Positions 43,263-53,685 of a stretch of DNA of 64,000 nucleotides are shown in pieces. The DNA lies in assembly GCA_021234155.1 (NCBI GenBank), contig JAJEKV010000056.1:4139330-4203329 (forward strand), read 5' to 3'. The DNA comes from Isoetes taiwanensis (taxonomy: Eukaryota > Streptophyta > Lycopodiopsida > Isoetales > Isoetaceae). Below the pieces are notes generated by a model that saw nothing but the letters and a program-made list of their open reading frames with translations, made no database searches and was not told the DNA's origin. The position numbers were made by a program, and so were the translations under genes. Within the stretch, counting starts at the first letter, position 1. Each line of letters starts with the position of its first letter.

Positions 43263-46200
43263 ATGGCGTCGGATTTGGCCGAGAAGGTTAGTAGAGGGTG
43301 GGCGACTACCAAAGCACAAATCCCAAGTCACGGAGTTTTTCCGCCCGAACAAGCGAGAAAAAGCACGAATCCAACAAGCGCTTCGTAATTGACTCATTTT
43401 TGTTTTGTAATTGATTATTGTCCCTTTTATTGTTAGGTTTCTAGGATGTTTTTCAACCCGTATTTTCGTGTATGCGTGTCTATGTGTATTGTCTACCTTT
43501 CATATTGTTTACTGGTCATTTCTACCGCTTTTACTACCTTGTTTTGTGTGTTTTTGTTATAATCTTCTCCTTTTACTCCGATATGTTTTTGTTGGAACAA
43601 TTCTCCATTTTGTATAATGTAGACCGTGTAAGTCTTTATACGTATTCTCCGGTTCTTTTGACAAGTCTTTTTTTGTAGCCTAGTATGTCTCTTATAAAGA
43701 GAAGTAATCAGAGGGTCCCTCTTAGAACGCTAGCCGGGCGATTTATAATTATGAGTGGTTTTGGTTGTCTACTTTACCCGGGTGTGTACAATTTATGTTT
43801 TTGAAAGTAAGGCGTCTATGAAAAACGCTTCCGGTCGCATTCATTACTCACCACATGATTGTAACTTCGGGATCTTCTAAAAATGTGAAAAAAGAAAAGC
43901 AAAGCCTGCTAGGTCCGGGGACATCCGCGAAAAAACCAAACGGATGAAGATGTATCGATTCTGATTTGGCACCGCGTTGTGACCATTGACGATACCCATC
44001 GAAATAATGAAGGCTCGGTAGAGCCTCCATGTCGAAGAAGATCTACCGTGAGGGCCTTAATGGTATGTGGAGATCTTCAAGACTAGCGGAAGAGCGGTCG
44101 ATTTTTCATGTCTAGAGTTAAGGAAAGCGAGATCAAATGAAGAAACAAGGTATTTCCCGATCACATCGCGAAAGAAACGAGGGGCGATTTTACTAGCATT
44201 CCGTATTATTTGCTGCGCCGGTCGGAAAAATAAAAAAGTATTGAAGAAGTTAAAATTACTGCAGTGCTAGTTCCTTTAAAGAGCGCCCCTAAGAAGCGGA
44301 TGAGGCATGAATAACCTCTTCAAATTTGGTTGGTCGGTGGTGATCTATTGACACCAAAAAAATATGTGAAGGTCTCTCGGTGAGGAGAAGAGCAATCGGT
44401 ACAAGAGCCGTCGGCTAGTCTCGTACCTACAAGCTTTAAAAAGAGAAGGAAGATGCAAGTTCTAGAGCCCGGGGAAAACACCGGGCGTTCTAGGCATTTG
44501 AGATATGACTAGTGATGATGACAAGGCGAGACAGGTTAGAGGCCATGAGCAAACTCAAAATATCGCCGACAAGTATCCAGCGGGCCTTAGCTTCACGCAT
44601 CCTATCCATGTCGACGGGCTTTTCAAAGTCCGCGAAGGCTATGTTTGTGCAGAAGATTTGACAAGCAAAGACGCAATGGAAATAGTCAACAAAGATGATA
44701 GAAAACCGGGATAGGTGCAATGCGGTGCAGATGTGGTGCCTTTTGATATGAAGGCGAAGAAGGTGTTGATATGGAATAAACTTGAAGATTTAACGCGGCA
44801 ACCCTCGATATTCACTTCATGATAATAGATGGCCGACATTCGATGGGCATTGAAGGTTTTGATCGTCAAGCACAAAAAGCGGAAATCGGTTATTCTATAG
44901 GCGTATTGGTCCGAAATTACCCGATTCCTCGGTGGCTCCACAACGGCCGGCGAATTAGCGAAATCGCTGCCTCGAATGACATGGGAAAGACATTCCTATA
45001 CAAAAGGTATTTTATGTTCCACACATAGCGTTCCAAAAACGCGCCCGGCGTTTTGCCGCTAATCCGCGTATTTACAAGAAAGCGGCGCGCCGATTTCTTC
45101 ATATGGCTGCGATTTTCTAAATCATTGATTAGCAAAAGCGGCGCTGGCGCTTTTATGTTGTTATTATTTGTGTGTGATTTAAAGCTTGGCGCTGGCGCGG
45201 AAATTCTTCATCATGAAGAAATCGCCAGCCAGCGCCGCTGGCGGAATGTCATCGATAAACAGCAGCGGCGCTGTTTTATATTACTTTCACGACTTTGTTA
45301 TTTTTTTATCTAACGGCCCATATTTTGCGGTCCGTATGTGGAAGCGATTATGCACGCCTTCGTAACCAATGGATCGAATATGGAAACCAATGCCGACCGG
45401 ACAAAGGGCAATCTAAGAGTGCCGAATTCAAATTACTAGAAAGGACACTGGTGCCAAACCATAATCTGAGGACAAGAACAAGGGCACTAGATCAAAGAAA
45501 AAAGGGGATGCACAAAGCCTTACCAAGAGCAAACGGTGCCAAAGGATGCCCGCAAGATTGTTTTTTCTTGACCCGGGTATGGGAAAAAGTGGAACGAATT
45601 TTGGGGACGCCCTATTCGAAAAGAAGTTGCCAGATTCGTATGGGCAGGTTTCCTCCATGAAGATACGTCTATTTTTGATATAGGTATCCGCGAAATGAGA
45701 AAGGCACAAGGATTGGATGATGCAGAATTAATCTACGTTCTAGATAGTTGCATCGAGAAAGGAAGTTATCTACAAGAAAAGCGTCTGCAAACAAAGCACT
45801 TGACATCTTTCGAAGATGCATGCGAATCGATAAAAAAATATGAAAGTCTGAAAAAAAAGCTGTTGGTGAAGAGCGCAAAGGCTCTCGGGGAGACATGATG
45901 TTATCGAGAGATAGGCTTAATGCAAAAGTACAACGTATCTAATGATGACATTAAGAAATATGTATTTTGGTCAAAAGATTTTGTGAAGCACAAAAGTTAT
46001 GAAGAATGTGGCAACTCTTAAAGGGGATTCACACGAAAGTTCGCGTCGACCTAAAAAGAAAAGTTGCTTTGGTGAAGAAGGCGGCCGATAGATGAGTCTC
46101 CTTTTTTCTATAAGGTGTCCTTCGGTTATAAGTGTGCCATGCCGAGAGGTGGGTGAAGGGCCAACCGACATCACTCTATTTGTTCTTGATAGCCGTGTAC

Positions 46201-46720
46201 GAGATGGACACGGGATGATTACGACACCTTCTTCAACACATCGCGATTGGTTTGACGAACCGAGATGCATTATACTATCGCGACGGTTTGCCACTTTCGA
46301 GCATTTCTAACGCATATGCACTAAGCACAGAATGATGTGAATGCATTAAAGTGATGAGGCAAGCAAGAATGATAGATGAAAACAAAGATAGTGAGTTTAG
46401 TACCGAAAGTAAGATCTCACATGTGCTAGTCCTTATGATAGCCATTATGGATGATAAAGAATATGAAAGACTCAGGGGAAACCGGAAGGTGAGAAGATTG
46501 CTTGGCGATTGCTATCGGCTAGATGGACCCTATTGAAGAATGTTTTTATGTCGAATCAATTGGGCGAAGACAAAGGGAAAGGGACCGCAGATGTGGATGT
46601 GGACTGGACGAAGAGGAAGAGGAAGAGGAAGAAGAAAACTGGTCGAATACGGCCCTTAATTCACCAATCAAGTATGAGCTAACGGCACGATAAGGGGAAG
46701 CTGAATAAGTCTGGGTTTTC
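43263..46720 (+). pseudogene. Unrecognised second gene of the 12-kb transposon
   Basis: Coding-like blocks in a plausible exon order on the plus strand: MASDLAEKVSRGWATTKAQI (ATG 43263), KNVKKEKQSLLGPGTSAKKP (about 43,880), KVFPDHIAKETRGDFTSIPY (about 44,145), SFTHPIHVDGLFKVREGYVC (about 44,590), DVVPFDMKAKKVLIWN (about 44,730), IIDGRHSMG then ALKVLIVKHKKRKSV in the next frame (about 44,820), RNQWIEYGNQCRPDKGQSK (about 45,365), AQGLDDAELIYVLDSCIEKG (about 45,705), then a basic end KRKRKKKT (about 46,625). IIDGRHSMGALKVL resembles the 'DG(Q/H)HRxxAL' signature of ParB/DGQHR-type domains, but this is one motif only. Introns are likely between blocks (for example 43,390-43,675). I cannot name the family. 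Confidence 0.4.
45028..45285. repeat. Cluster of GC-core hairpins
   Basis: Short inverted repeats in a row: aaaacgcgcccggcgtttt (about 45,037), aaaagcggcgctggcgcttt (about 45,133), and a long imperfect stem 45188-45236 (ggcgctggcgcgg...ttcttcat / atgaagaaatcgcc...agcgcc). All share a GGCGCTGGCGC-like core. They sit between coding blocks, probably in an intron. Confidence 0.7.
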
Positions 46721-48978
46721 TTTGGCCCTTTCGAAGTTTTCTCGATTGAAGCCTTCGCCTTTTAGAGTCTACGTGTTGGGAGTTTCATGTTGGAGGTTAT
46801 GCCGGTGAAGCTCCAAGCTAGCTAGGAAATGCCAAAGTGTGGTCTCGATGGTCAAGCCAAGGACTTCCTCGATATTTTTTCGAAAAAGTGCTAGGAGGTG
46901 GCACCTAGGGGTCCGCTAGGTAGTGCAAAAAATAAAGCTTCCAGCTCTAAGTCCAACTTCCACTCGGCAGATCCGGCCGCAGAGGCGGGAAGAAATGAGA
47001 AAGCATCTAGAGGGCATAAAGAAGAATATCGACAAGCAACGGCTTAACTATCGGCCGAGAGGCGTGCCTATCATTCCAATCACATTGGAAAATCCGGCCG
47101 TAAGTGGATGTAGGTAACGAAAACATAAGAAGACAAAATCCTAGATGATCTGCTGGATCTGAAAGCTCGAGTCGGGTTAGCATAAAGAGTAATGAAGTAT
47201 CAACCATAGTTCAAACACTAAGTGATGTGGTCGACACGCCGCGCACAAGAAGGCGACCGGAGTAAGCTCATCATTCGCGGATGTTGAACAGGAACGAAAG
47301 GTATGTTATTCAAGCGAATGAAAATCGGCGCAAAGCGCCGATTTCAATTCTTCAACATTGAAAAATCGCCCGGTAGCGATTTCAATATTCCAGCGACATT
47401 GAAAATGCGCCAAGCCCAGCGATTTCAATTTTTTTTCCTTGTCTCACAAGTGTGTGCTTTATTATTGAGACCTAATCCAGTTTCCTCCAAAATTACGGTG
47501 TTGATTTGAATGGAGTGCTCGCAAAACGTTACCTAAAAGCACAATTTCCTTTATCATGGTATGCACCGAAACCATTTGAGACATATACTAAAATGGGTAT
47601 ATCCGCACAGATCTGAAGGAGATGTTAGACCAAGCTTTTTCTTTTTTATTTCGTTGTAGCAATTTGGGTCGTCGATGGAGAATAGAAATATACAGGAAGT
47701 TTTGAGAGTAGTTCCTGAGTTACATAGAGATTGGGCATCTGTTTGGGATCGAGCAAATGTAAGTCATTCAATAACCCAAAGGATCCCTGTAAAAAAAAAA
47801 TATTTGTGAAATGCTTGAGCGACATGATGGATGACTCATGCTCAGAGAAGGAAGACATCATTATAGTTGATGATGACGCCTTGAAGTGTTGCTTCAATCA
47901 CCACAGTCACTAAATCCACCATCCTATCATCCCGAGGATTTTGACAAAGATGACTTCCTCGCTTCGTTTTGTCGATTCTTACCTAAATAGCTACGAGGAA
48001 AAAGGTCGGAAGAGATACAAACACTATACCCGCGAACTTAATCGGACGGAAATTGCCGAGGGACCTAGAGAAGATCGTTCTAGAAAGGGAACTTTTTGAT
48101 ATATATATATATATGTATACAGGAAATACACTTTCCAAAAAGTTTTGAATATGAAATATACTTTACACCAAACTCTTTTCGAATATATATTGTGTTCTTA
48201 TATCGGCATTATTGCCCCCTGCGGTGCGTATTGTTCTTTTATATTACGTGTATGGTTTGCTATACTTGCAATAATTTGTATGTATATACCGGGTCAATAA
48301 TTTAGGTGTCTATAAATACGTATGCATGAAATTGGCAAACCATCTGACTTCCGCCTTCCTTTGTTATTATGGCACATTCTATTACCCGCCAGATGAACCA
48401 CGCAGACCTCTGCGAGTGCCCGCGAGCTAGAAATAGAACTTCAGGACTGGCTTGATGTCGTTAAGCTATGAATCCTCGTCCGCTTCTATCCTGGATCCCT
48501 TTGATGTTGTAATCCATCTTATATGGAATCCAGAGCATGGTTTGTTCATGATCGAAAGGATCTCAGACACCGCTGCGGCCAATACCGTCGACGATGATTG
48601 GATTAGTTTTTAAAGTTTATGTTCCACTATAATACGTTATTTATGGGAATAAAATTCTACCACGCGCGATTTGACCCTTGAAAATCTACGTTCAGAGCAA
48701 CTTAACTTTCTTTGCGTTATTTATTCGTGAAAACACTACAATTTCAATGTTTAGATTTGTTTGTCGCCTAAGTGATTGTAACAATTAATAAGCAATTTCC
48801 TACTTTTATATTGCCAACATTCTTTCATAATATGGGTCATTTAATTTAGAATATTTGGATGCCCTTGCATTTCAACATAAAATGCATCTTCCTAGCCCGA
48901 AAAAATGAACTCAGTGCAAAAGTGTGGTTAATTCAATATAATGGTCAATAAATAGCTTATACGGCGCGATTTTGGAAT
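46721..48978. other. Right part of the 12-kb transposon; no gene recognised
   Basis: Scattered short frames. One near 47,818-47,913 (SDMMDDSCSEKEDIIIVDDD) is acidic, and another block follows near 47,930. These may be the last exons of the preceding gene. 48,060-48,960 is AT-rich and non-coding up to the right TIR. Confidence 0.35.
47318..47435. repeat. Three consecutive hairpins with (g)aaatcgc/gcgatttc stems
   Basis: 47320-47345: gaaaatcggcgc-aaa-gcgccgatttc. 47354-47388: attgaaaaatcgc-ccggta-gcgatttcaat. 47397-47433: attgaaaatgcgc-caagccca-gcgatttcaat. The three stems are related to each other and separated by about 10-20 bp. Confidence 0.8.
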
Positions 48979-49063
48979 AGACATAATCCCAATTTAATTG
49001 AATGATGAGTCTATTTGCAATTGCCACTAAAAAATTATGAATCATTACATATGGAGGAAGATT

Positions 49064-49342
49064 AGGCATCGTGAATCAGCAAGGCATCTTTAATGCACGA
49101 AGAATATCTAGTGTAATGCACATTATATATTCCCCGCCAAGGGGATGAATTCCTTTAGACTCTAAAGAGTTCACTGCATCATTATTATCAAACATAATTA
49201 GAACAAATTTTTTTGCCAACAGCTTGATGGACTGGAAAGAAGGAAGCTGAAGGCATCGCAAAAGACGAGATAACCAAATACGAAATCGTGAGACATATAA
49301 GTAGCCACTAGTAAAATAGCCAAGGACTGCACAAGAGGACAA
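49064..49342 (-). pseudogene. DUF4283-like remnant, unit 2
   Basis: Partner of the unit 1 fragment: FRIWLSRLLRCLQLPSFQSI, KLLAKKFVLIMFDNNDAVNS, GIHPLGGEYIMCIT in one frame of about 88 codons, then stop. Its upstream continuation is cut by the transposon insertion. Confidence 0.4.
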
Positions 49343-49940
49343 GTTCTCAGCACGTTTTAATGTATGCCCATCAATATTTATCTAACAAAACAAACTACTT
49401 ATACTCCATAGATCTATTTCATAAAAATAGCTAGTTGTACATGCAGAGTTTTTAGTCTTAAAGGGCGATATATGTGTCTGTATTGCAGTTTTTAAAGCTT
49501 ACATCAGAAGAAAAGCACATTTGCAGGCCAAACTTGTCCATGAACAAGTTTATTGGATGAAATTATAGGCAACACATTATTGAATTTCCACAGTGTGGAA
49601 ATCTAAAGGAAGCATTGTTTGCCTTTGCATTGCACTCAATGCCTTTTTTGTGTGGTTGCTGATAACCATAATTTAAACACTTCTTGGGTAGCATGTCATA
49701 AATGGTAGGTAAAAATGTGACAAATAATATTTATCATAACAGATACAAGCAATTTAAACAAAGTTTCAAAAGAATTTCATGGTTTCAAGAAATTCCATGC
49801 AAATACATGATTGAATTGAAGTTGATAGGCATCTGTTCCTTGAGCGTAGAGCAAAAAAAAGATGTCGATTCATCGCTTATGATCCAGAGTTGATACAGTG
49901 CCAGATTTGTTGATTATCAGTGGTAGTAAGAGAAAACAGA

Positions 49941-50276
49941 TTAAGACAAGAGAAATTTTGAATTCGAAATTGATATGGAAACTCGTCTGGATAGAAGCTT
50001 TTTCATTGCAGAGGCAGCAACAGCGATATGAATAGCAGGTTTCTGCTTAATTGCTGAGTTGAAATTCAAGCATACAAGCATATGTGAATGTAAGGCAGAG
50101 CCTAAAGAAGGATGAGAGGGAGCGCTAGAATGGGTATGTTCTTCCTTGACAGCTTCTATACAAAGCCCACAAAGATAATGCCCATAAAAAGATTTTTTAA
50201 TCCGACCCACGTAGCCAAGAGTGCATTCTTCAAGATGCTCACAACACTCTCATCCTACATGCACTGTTATATTGCT
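49941..50276 (-). pseudogene. DUF1677 family gene, copy 3 (start lost, nonsense codon, intact C-terminus)
   Basis: ADLNSNITVHVG is followed by a stop where copy 2 has Cys (TGA for TGC), then ECCEHLEECTLGYVGRIKKS, FYGHYLCGLCIEAVKEEHTH. The full C-terminus follows: HSHMLVCLNFNSAIKQKPAI, HIAVAASAMKKLLSRRVSIS, stop at 49941. A 16-bp deletion relative to copy 2 (near 50,289) removes the G of the start codon. Copies 2 and 3 are thus broken at different places. Confidence 0.75.
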
Positions 50277-50290
50277 ATTAAGATCTGCCA

Positions 50291-52125
50291 ATATGGAGCA
50301 CAACTGAATGAAGAAGGGCAAGTTGATGGGTCGAATTTATAAAAAGGCATATGGAGTCTCCAGCCACAGACATTGCCTTTTTGTTGTAATAGCTTCAGTA
50401 TGTGGTTGGGCTTTTGTTTCACGTGAATTTGTTTATCAAGTGGTCTCATCCATTTCTCTCGTGCTATTCCAAAGCCTCATCACACAACCTCATCCTCATT
50501 TTTACTTCCTCCCAAAATGCAGAAAAATAGTTGGGGATCGCTTTGTCTTATGCTCTTTATAGTTAGATAGGACATATCATATCTATGCTAGCTTTCTAGA
50601 TCTAAGATGACAAAAAACTAGTCTGTTTCTAACTAAATGTTTATCATGTGTACCTTTCGTTGTGCAATACGTGATTAGACTTTTTTCCATATACTTGCAA
50701 TTAGTATGTGGGTTGCATTCACCTTTGGCCTTACTCTATTCGTCTTATGTCATATGAAACCATCCTAGGAGTATTGGATATTGAGAGACATGGTTTAGCA
50801 ACTTCAAAATATTCTCTAACATTGAATGAGAAACCAAGCATGTGCAATCAACTCTAGATCACGTTATGTTAACAATCGCATTATATGGTTATGGTTTACC
50901 ATGGGGTGCCATACGTGGTAAATCACCAATAGGTTTCACTAAAGATAAGAACTCTCAAGATGAAAATGAACATAGGAAGCCACAATTGTAGCCATATATA
51001 TTCCTTATACTATCCTATCTTAGACTAAAAAAGGAGATCTTGGTCTTTATTGATTTATGTTTCATCTACATACCACAAACCAATAAAGTATGTGAATCAC
51101 GTACAACCAATGACCAATAAGATATGCAGGCCCACTTTGAAAGATGCGTGTTCTTACTCGCAAATTTTCACCACACATACTAGGATGTTAGTCGTATTTC
51201 CAAATGAATGCCCAAATGGAAGTTTCTTGTAGCTACAACTCTTACTTGTTCACTCATCCTCCTCCTCCTCCTTTATTACAAGATATATAGTGGAATGCTA
51301 ATTGGAATGCGATTGCTGTTTGGGAGCGGTCAGGGGAACGTGAGAGCTATAAATGAAAAAAACACCCCCTTGCATTCCGCAATAATAAAACAATTTAGGA
51401 GCTTGCCACTTGTTGCATATCATCGCACGTGAACAATTTTTACTTTCCCAAAAGGACAAACCCTTGTTTGATATTGTAATACAGGGGACAAAAAATATTC
51501 TCTAGATTCCCAGGTCAAGGGAGGTCATATAATGTAGACAATATTTTCCAACCATTAACTTCGATTTTTGGCTTTTATATATTCTTAGTAGCCCCACCCC
51601 TCGTTTGCATCTTTCTGCTCATGCGTTGGATGGCTTGATAGGAAAAACCCAACCCTGTTTTTCTCCTTGGCGAATGGGGCTCTTATCGACGGAGTCGTTT
51701 GGCACCTCGATCAATGAACCCGCCGCGGTATCCATAAGAGGATCACCAATTACGAAGGGTTTTGTATGTAAGCATCTCGATCGAAGAGCTTGGGGATACA
51801 TTGTTATTGAACTGACATGTTGTTTGATTAACTTACAAGCATTAACACGCTCGATTCTTTGAGCACAATGCAAAAACCTCAATCTACAAACATATCTTGC
51901 CAGATTTGCCATATATTATAGAACTTTCAATGATCTCATAGTGTTGTTTGGCTGATTTGAGCTGCTCTATCATGATGGATTGCTTTTGTTGTGTGTATTA
52001 TTGTGTAAGATATTGTTGATATTCTTTTATTTTGTAATACTTTGTAGAGATGTACTGCTTTGCAGTTACATATTTTTTCAATCCCACGTAGCATATTTAT
52101 GAAAGCAAGTGGTCCCTTCAGCTCT
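50291..52125. other. Unit 2 spacer; no gene recognised
   Basis: Matches 30,259-32,105. The frame at 51,605-51,862 (plus, 85 codons) is less broken than its unit 1 partner but I do not recognise it. Confidence 0.4.
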
Positions 52126-52129
52126 CACC

Positions 52130-52560
52130 TCCTAGTTGGAGACGTATGTGGACTTGGGCTTGGGATAAACTACTCCATCCTAAGGTGGCTGTGCTTTGGT
52201 GGCAGATTCTTCACAGATGCCCGGGTGAATCGCGCTTTGTCCACGATTTGATCCTCTACTGTCAAGACTCGCCTAATCGCGGTGCAAGCAAAGGGACGAG
52301 ACCATTGAGCATTGTTTCTTTTTATGTGATCATCTCCAGCCTGTTTGGTCTTGGCTGCTTTCTCTTTTTCATGGATGCTCTAGTGAATTGCCCACCGTTA
52401 GATATGGGAATATTCGAGGTATATGCCCCTAGTGCGCATCCCATACGCGCACACGTCATTGCGCAATGGGGTCAAACGCTGATGTGGCTCTATTTTCAAG
52501 GGCCCCTTGACATCCATTGCCAGTAATTTAAATGTGATTTTGACCTCAACATAGCAACTG
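52130..52560 (+). pseudogene. LINE ORF2 zf-RVT region, unit 2
   Basis: The plus-strand frame reads MWTWAWDKLLHPKVAVLWWQ and ILHRCPGESRFVHDLILYC, then CKGT.TIEHCFF and FHGCSSELPTVRYG in shifted frames. This is the zinc-binding region at the end of plant LINE ORF2. It is better preserved than the unit 1 partner. Confidence 0.65.
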
Positions 52561-53100
52561 GCCCTGCTGGCTGCACTAAAGTAGGAACGGCTGAAGCTTC
52601 TAAAGACGTCTCCAATGGGGCTTGTGCCACAAGCTTCCCCCGAACAAGATCGATTGGGCTTTTGCCGATCACCGCAAGGGGAAGTCAGATGTCCAAATGA
52701 AGATGGCTGTTGTAAAGTTTACAGAAGCCATAGTTTCAAAATGAACCACCAGAAACATTTATGCTACCCTCGACTATTACCACATGCTTGTGCTTGAAAA
52801 AATACAGACAAAACTTCCTACTGTACAATAAGAAACATTGTACGCCAATTCTGTTAACAAAGATTAAGAGTTTACCTGATAGGATGAACTCAAGTCACAA
52901 CTTAAGTCTGGCAAGTTAAGTGACAAAAATAAAGAGAATGAACTAAAAAGAAAAGCATCTCGAAATATTCCTTAAAACAAGGCTCTCTCAGAAAGTTGTC
53001 GTGATGCTGACATGCCAACCCCTTTCAATGAGGATATGGAACTAAGCCGGTAGCTTGCCTAAGAATGTGAATGCAACAACTTGAAGAATGACAAGCTAAT
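52561..53100. other. No gene recognised (unit 2)
   Basis: Partner of 32,546-33,100; A-rich, non-coding. Confidence 0.35.
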
Positions 53101-53329
53101 TCACTGTAGTATCTTACACCAGCGAAAACATAATGGCTAAAACCACACAACCTGTGGACCATATGATTGCAGCAGCAGATACTTGTGCATGGGCCCCAAA
53201 TTAGAAGACATAAATAGGTCTGGCTCTTAAAATAGAGAAGAGTAGAAGAAAAGCTACCTATCTGTTGCACCACATACCCCGGCAGGCGCTGACAAAGAAG
53301 GAAAGAAGGTGAAGCGTAACCGAGTCGGA

Positions 53330-53425
53330 AAGAGGACACAGACCGGGGATTCGAACCCCTCGGGCGCAAAGGCGCAGCCCAGCAATCGGCTCGCCCTTAA
53401 AGGGCAGGGGCTATTTCCATGCACA
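53330..53425 (-). other. tRNA-like (B-box) tail of Replitron C
   Basis: The minus strand reads GAGGGGTTCGAATCCCCGG (53343-53361), preceded by gcccgag and by a gctgcgcctttgcgc stem-like segment, and by gccctttaagggc 48 bp earlier. The T-arm is perfect. An A-box at the right distance is not convincing, so this is SINE- or tRNA-derived rather than a tRNA gene. Confidence 0.55.
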
Positions 53426-53685
53426 TGCAGATGCAATCAGACCATGTTTTCCCATGAGTTTTTTGAGTTTTTCAGTTTTTTCTTTTCGACATTCAATGCC
53501 ATGAAGCCAAAGAAGCAGACAAATCTGGTTTTCCCAAGCAAAGACAAGCATTTTTTAGCTGACCTCGCTAAATCCATTTGCGAGCCATTTTCCATGTTTT
53601 GCCACTTTTTTTTCCCTTTTCTCATTCCTACGACATGCCACACGTAAAGCACGGTAAAGCAAGCAAACCAAGCAAATCACACACT

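Larger units (their letters stand above)
37022..49007. mobile_element. ~12.0-kb DNA transposon with 29-bp TIRs and 7-bp TSD
   Basis: The left inverted repeat 37025-37053 (catcattcaattaaattggg + attatgtct) is the exact reverse complement of 48979-49007. AGTCTAT flanks it at 37015-37021 and 49008-49014. The empty site is preserved in unit 1 (gagtctatttgcaattgcc at 28806), which contains a single AGTCTAT, proving the insertion. Three extra bases (aac) lie between the left duplication and the repeat. Inside are a DUF7869-like gene (minus, left), AT-rich and pyrimidine-rich tandem repeats (40.2-41.5 kb), and an unrecognised plus-strand gene (43.2-48 kb) with hairpin-rich segments. The insertion post-dates the tandem duplication. 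The superfamily is unclear. Confidence 0.85.

Noticed and set aside
53343-53361. A functional tRNA gene at the T-arm motifs (also at 33,377)
   Set aside because: No acceptor stem or convincing A-box/D-arm; the motif is repeated within transposon copies.
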